This document shows, piece by piece, positions 59,867 through 64,000 of a DNA stretch of 64,000 nt. Source of the DNA: Kutzneria sp. 744 (GTDB lineage: Bacteria; Actinomycetota; Actinomycetes; Mycobacteriales; Pseudonocardiaceae); contig NZ_KK037166.1 in NCBI RefSeq assembly GCF_000568255.1, positions 8,255,280 through 8,319,279 of the forward strand, read 5' to 3'. The notes beneath the pieces are model-generated. The model ran no database searches, was not told the DNA's origin, and was given only the letters and a program-made list of their open reading frames with translations. The translations under genes and the position numbers were made by a program. Within the stretch, counting starts at the first letter, position 1; every line of letters starts with the position of its first letter.

Positions 59867-60532
59867 ATGTCCGGAGTGGAGATCGTGCTGGTGCACGGCT
59901 CCTGGCACGGTTCGTGGTGCTGGGAGCTGCTGCGCGACGAGCTGGGCGCGCTGGGCCGGGTGACGCACGTGGTCGACCTGCCCAGCATGGACGGTCCGGG
60001 TTACGGCGTCGAGGCGGACACCAAGGTCGTGCGGGAGAAGGTGGACTCGATCGGCACGTCGGTGGTGCTCCTCGGCCATTCCTACGGCGGCGTCGTGATC
60101 TCACAGGCTTCCGCCGGCGACCGGCTTGTCTACCTCGCCGCGTTCATGCTGGACGAGGGCCAGTCCCCGCTGTCCACGGTCGGCCAGGAACTGCCGCCCG
60201 GGTTGGACATGCTGCCGCCGCCCGCCGACCCGATCGACATGTTCTACGCGGACGTGCCGGCGGACCTGGCGCGGGACGCCGTGTCCCGGCTGCGGCCGCA
60301 GAGCGCGCAGGCGGCCCGGGACCGGCAGATCGGGGCCGGCTGGCGGGACATTCCGTCCACCTACGTCCTGTGCGAGCAGGACAGGGCGGTGCCGCCGGCG
60401 TTGCAGGAGCAGATGTCCCAGCGTGCCAACGAGATCTGGCGGCTCGACGCCGGCCACTCGCCGTTCCTGTCCATGCCGAGGGAACTGGCCGTGCTGCTGG
60501 ACGAGATCGCGTCAGCGGTCGACAACGCCTGA
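59867..60532 (+). CDS. Alpha/beta hydrolase (tandem copy 2)
   Basis: A 221-residue paralogue of the preceding gene with the same elbow GHSYGG and the histidine motif DAGHSPFLS. Differences cluster in the cap region (PPGLDMLPPPADPIDM in place of PADQESVPLGDDTIDR), the part that shapes substrate choice, suggesting divergence of specificity after duplication. The palindrome AGGGATATCCCT lies at 59778-59789 between the copies. The 3' end overlaps the convergent response regulator gene by 21 bp. Confidence 0.88.
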   Translation: MSGVEIVLVHGSWHGSWCWELLRDELGALGRVTHVVDLPSMDGPGYGVEADTKVVREKVDSIGTSVVLLGHSYGGVVISQASAGDRLVYLAAFMLDEGQSPLSTVGQELPPGLDMLPPPADPIDMFYADVPADLARDAVSRLRPQSAQAARDRQIGAGWRDIPSTYVLCEQDRAVPPALQEQMSQRANEIWRLDAGHSPFLSMPRELAVLLDEIASAVDNA

Positions 60533-61156
60533 CTGCCAGGCCCACATCGCGATCTCCACGCGGTTGCGGGCGGTCAGCTTGGCCTGCACGTTGCCGAGGT
60601 GGGTCTTCACCGTGCCGACCGAGATGAACAGCCGCTCGGCGATCTCGGTGTTGGTGAGTCCCTTGGCCACCAGGCGAACCACGTCCAGCTCGCGGGCGGA
60701 CAGGTCGGCCGTGGGCGACAGGGTCGACGGGGAACTGAGCTGCCGCAACAGTTTCACGGTGATCGCCGGGCTGACCAGCGCCTCGCCGGCTGCGGCCGCT
60801 CGGACGGCCTCGACCAGCAGCGCGGAGCCGGAGTCCTTGAGCAGGAAGCCGTATGCCCCGCCGCGCAGGGCCTGGTAGACGTACTCGTCGTCGTCGAAGG
60901 TGGTCACCACGACCACCCGCGGCGCGGCCACCCGCCCGGGCTTGGTCAGCTGCCGCAGCGCCTGGAGACCGTCCATCTTGGGCATCCGGATGTCCATCAG
61001 CACCACGTCCGGCGTCAGCCGGTCGGCCAGCTCCACCGCCTGCAGGCCGTCGACGGCCTCGCCGACCACCTCGATGTCGTCCTCGGCGGCCAGGATCATG
61101 GCGAGGCCGGCCCGGATCATCGCCTGGTCGTCGGCGATGAGAACCTTGATCGGCAC
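60512..61156 (-). CDS. NarL-type response regulator
   Basis: A 214-residue response regulator: receiver domain (VLIADDQAMIRAGL, phosphoacceptor Asp in DVVLMDIRMPKMDG, VVVTTFDDDEYVYQAL with the conserved Thr, and the Lys in FLLKDS) and a C-terminal LuxR-type helix-turn-helix (LSARELDVVRLVAKGLTNTEIAERLFISVGTVKTHL split). The GTG lies one base after the kinase stop (TGAGGTG). It is probably activated by the adjacent kinase and acts on the ABC transporter promoter at 62313 and on 58546. Confidence 0.92.
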   Translation of the reverse strand: MPIKVLIADDQAMIRAGLAMILAAEDDIEVVGEAVDGLQAVELADRLTPDVVLMDIRMPKMDGLQALRQLTKPGRVAAPRVVVVTTFDDDEYVYQALRGGAYGFLLKDSGSALLVEAVRAAAAGEALVSPAITVKLLRQLSSPSTLSPTADLSARELDVVRLVAKGLTNTEIAERLFISVGTVKTHLGNVQAKLTARNRVEIAMWAWQSGVVDR

Positions 61157-61157
61157 C

Positions 61158-62276
61158 TCAGTTCCCTCCCACGGGCAGGCTCGCCTCGACCACCCAGCCG
61201 CCGTCGGCGCCCGGTCCGGCCTTGATGCTGCCACCCACCGCCGACACGCGTTCGCCCAGCCCCCGCAACCCGAATCCGCCGCGGCCGGCGTGCTTGGCCC
61301 GGCCGTCGTCGGACACCACCACCTGCACCCATTGCCCGGACCGGGAAATCCGCACCATGATCTCGTGTGCGCCGTCGGAATGCTTGCGCACGTTGGTCAA
61401 CGCCTCCATCACGACCCTGTGCACAGTGGACTGGAGCTCGGCCGGCAGCCCCTCGAACTCGCCGTCCAGCTCCAGGGTCGCGGGCGGCCCGAACTCGTCC
61501 ACCAGCCGTGAGACGTCGGCGACCGTCGCGGGTGGACTGAATTCGGCGCCGGCATCGGCCTCGCGCAGCAGCCCGACCATGCGCCGCATGGTGGCCATGG
61601 CCTCGGTGCCGGCCTGCTCGATCCGTTCCAGCGCGGGCAGCACCAGCTCCGGCTTCTTCTCGGCCATCGCCCGCGCGCCCTGGGCCAGCAGCACGATTCC
61701 GGTGACGTGATGACCGACGTAATCGTGCAGGTCACGGGCGAATTCGGCGCGCTGGGCCAGCCTGATCGTGTCGGCCTGCCGCTCCCGGCTGATCCCCACC
61801 AGCCGCGCCGCCAACCCGGCGGCGATCGACACCACCAGCAGCAGGGCCAGCGCCAGCGCGGCGACGGCGGCGATGCCACTGCTGTTCACCAGGATCGGCT
61901 GCGTCACGACCGCGGCCGAGATGATCGGCAGCGTGACGGCCGCCAGCACGGGCTTGCCGCGCCAGGCGATCAACGCGATCAGCCAGCACAACGCGACCGT
62001 GGCGGCGAACGTGAACGGGGGCCGCCGCTCGGTCAGGGCGGCGGTGAGCACCGTGCCGGTCGTCGTGGACATGGCCGGCAGCAGGCTGACGAGCGGCAAC
62101 GCGATCCGCCCCAGCCCCGGGCCGGCCAGCGCGATCATGCAGGCCAGTAGACCTGATCCGAGCTGGAACACGCCGAGCGGATCGTCGCGGATCGTGCCGG
62201 CCTCGTAGTCCATGGCGCCCAGCGTGAGCAGCAGGGCGGCGCCGGCCAGCCAGCACAGTGCCCACAGATAGCGCAT
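61158..62276 (-). CDS. Sensor histidine kinase (HisKA_3 type)
   Basis: A 372-residue membrane kinase with several N-terminal spans (roughly residues 5-150). The dimerisation domain has the phosphorylated His in FARDLHDYVGHHVTGIV. The HATPase domain has the N box ALTNVRKHS and the G box GFGLRGLGERV. Kinases of this group with mostly membrane-buried sensors commonly detect membrane or cell-wall stress. It is transcribed with the response regulator and is divergent from a MacB-type ABC transporter. Confidence 0.92.
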   Translation of the reverse strand: MRYLWALCWLAGAALLLTLGAMDYEAGTIRDDPLGVFQLGSGLLACMIALAGPGLGRIALPLVSLLPAMSTTTGTVLTAALTERRPPFTFAATVALCWLIALIAWRGKPVLAAVTLPIISAAVVTQPILVNSSGIAAVAALALALLLVVSIAAGLAARLVGISRERQADTIRLAQRAEFARDLHDYVGHHVTGIVLLAQGARAMAEKKPELVLPALERIEQAGTEAMATMRRMVGLLREADAGAEFSPPATVADVSRLVDEFGPPATLELDGEFEGLPAELQSTVHRVVMEALTNVRKHSDGAHEIMVRISRSGQWVQVVVSDDGRAKHAGRGGFGLRGLGERVSAVGGSIKAGPGADGGWVVEASLPVGGN

Positions 62277-62312
62277 GTGGGGCAGCGTAGTCACTCCGGC
62301 CGGGGCCGCAGG

Positions 62313-62326
62313 TCGGCCGAAAGTCA
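62313..62326 (+). promoter_or_regulatory. Shared 14-mer TCGGCCGAAAGTCA, copy 2
   Basis: An exact copy of the 14-mer at 58546, 73 bp upstream of the ABC ATPase start and 37 bp upstream of the kinase start, in the divergent promoter region. It fits a response-regulator site controlling the transporter and perhaps the two-component genes themselves. Confidence 0.65.
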
Positions 62327-62385
62327 TAGCCGGACCGGTCCTTGGGCGGAGGCGGCGTCCGGGTGCGAGCGGCGAGGCTGTGGGC

Positions 62386-63050
<665 letters not shown>

Positions 63051-63054
<4 letters not shown>

Positions 63055-64000
63055 ACTTCGTCGCCACTCACCTGCGGGGCGTGCTGCGCAAGCCGGCACG
63101 GCTGGCCCTGACCGACATCGCCATCACCGTCGCCGCCTTCTTCGCCACCGCGGCCATGCTGACGCACGACATCGCCAAGGCCACGGCACTGTCCACATTG
63201 ACCGCCATTCCGTCCGGTGTGGACCAGGTGCTGTACTCCGACGGCAGTGAGCCCTTGTCGCAGCTGGACAAGGTTCGGCACGCGCCCGGCGTCGTCGACG
63301 CGACCGGCCGCATGGTGGCGTCGTTGAACGTCAACGGCAAGCACTACCAGCTCACCGCCGATCCCGGCTCCGGTCCGCTGACCCGGATCCACGTGATCGA
63401 GGGCGCCTATCCCTATGGCCCCAACGAGATCGCCGCTTCGTCGACGTCCGGACTGGCCATCGGGTCGGTGCTGAAGTCGTTGACGGTGACGGCGATCGTC
63501 GACGCTCCCTCGGGCGACGGGGCGGCCGTCTACATGGCGGATACTAAGTTGCTGGCCGTGGCCCCGGCGCAGCTGAGCCGGATCGACATTGTCGGGTCCT
63601 CCTCGCTACCCGGCGTGCAGACCGCCGACGAGGCGCGGGACGAGGCCCTGGCGGCGGCCGACAGCAAGATCGAATCGCTGCTGGCGGTGCTGACGGCCTT
63701 CGTGATCGTCGCCATCATCGCCGCGCTGCTGGTCGCCACCTCGACGTTCCGAATCGTGTTCGCGCAACGGATCCGGCAGACCGCGCTGCTGCGGGCGGTC
63801 GGTGCGCCGCGCCGGAAGCTGGTGCGGGCCTTCCTGGCCGAGGGCGCCCTGGTCGGTCTGGTCGCCGGTGTCATCGGCGTCGGGGCGGCCATCGGCGTCG
63901 GCTACCTGGTGGCATTCCTGCTCGGCGTCAGCGGCCCGGGACCGGCATTGCCGTTCACTCCGCTCGTGGTTGTCGTGTCGGTTCTGGTCACGATGCTCGC
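63051..64000 (+). CDS. FtsX/MacB-like ABC transporter permease (partial, cut by window edge)
   Basis: The gene starts at the GTG of 63051 and stays open to the end of the window, giving at least 316 residues. An N-terminal span (about residues 19-37) is followed by an extracytoplasmic domain (about 40-215), then FtsX-type spans (AVLTAFVIVAIIAALLVATS, the RQTALLRAVGAPRRKLVRAFLAEG cytoplasmic loop, and two more spans). A two-half MacB/FtsX permease of 700-800 residues is expected to continue beyond the edge. It pairs with the overlapping ATPase. Confidence 0.9.

Overview
The window is high-GC DNA with strong G/C bias at third codon positions, frequent GTG and TTG starts, and 4-bp ATGA/GTGA gene overlaps. 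Gene content (mycothiol-type PIG-L deacetylase, deazaflavin-dependent reductase family, RGCVC, DUF5994, DUF6247, MmpS-like and SCO6745 families, sugar ABC operons without their own ATPase) points to a filamentous actinomycete, probably Pseudonocardiaceae. The genus is not determinable from the sequence alone. No rRNA, tRNA, CRISPR array, phage or complete insertion sequence was seen, so this looks like chromosomal arm or accessory territory.

Layout. 0-5.4 kb: cysteine dioxygenase and rhodanese pair, a DUF2294/MpsC gene, a histidine phosphatase, an ECF sigma factor with a membrane partner, and a GH3 hexosaminidase-like protein. 5.6-10.6 kb: a DeoR-controlled polyol uptake operon (binding lipoprotein, two permeases, zinc dehydrogenase). 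10.7-18.5 kb: DUF6247 gene ending in a 56-bp inverted repeat, PadR/MFS export pair, PAC2 protein with PIG-L deacetylase, DUF5994, fatty acid desaturase and an XRE-type regulator. 18.6-27.9 kb: a decayed GMC oxidoreductase, small redox enzymes, a secreted phytase-like esterase, a DNA alkylation repair protein, a TetR/FAD-monooxygenase pair, an SRPBCC/ArsR pair, an ADP-ribosylglycohydrolase and a second TetR. 27.9-31.9 kb: a MoxR/DUF58/DUF4129 operon in which two genes are broken, one by an 8-bp tandem duplication and the other by an AT-rich replacement that removes the MoxR Walker A region.

32-47.5 kb: secreted carbohydrate-active proteins (PL8 lyase, giant GH92 mannosidase, a ricin/discoidin protein) mixed with an SDR, a bacterial Thg1-like protein, LysR, a flavin-type acyl-CoA dehydrogenase homologue, SCO6745, ArsR and a bacterial lipoxygenase. 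47.5-52.2 kb: YchJ, an ArsR/SRPBCC pair, an unknown gene, and an ECF41/SigJ-type sigma factor divergent from two NAD(P)-binding reductases. 52.2-58.5 kb: LacI regulator, GH3 glucosidase and a sugar ABC uptake operon. 58.6-64 kb: an MmpS-like lipoprotein, duplicated alpha/beta hydrolases, and a NarL-type two-component system divergent from a MacB-like ABC transporter that runs off the right edge.

The most interesting non-coding signal is a repeated, highly structured element of about 165 bp (three full copies and one partial), in which stem sequences differ between copies but stay complementary. Other notable signals are divergent ECF41-type promoters sharing a 20-bp palindrome, an 11-bp-phased CACATGTG operator array, phased ACGGGC repeats before the DeoR gene, paired LysR boxes, and a 14-mer shared by two promoters near the two-component system.
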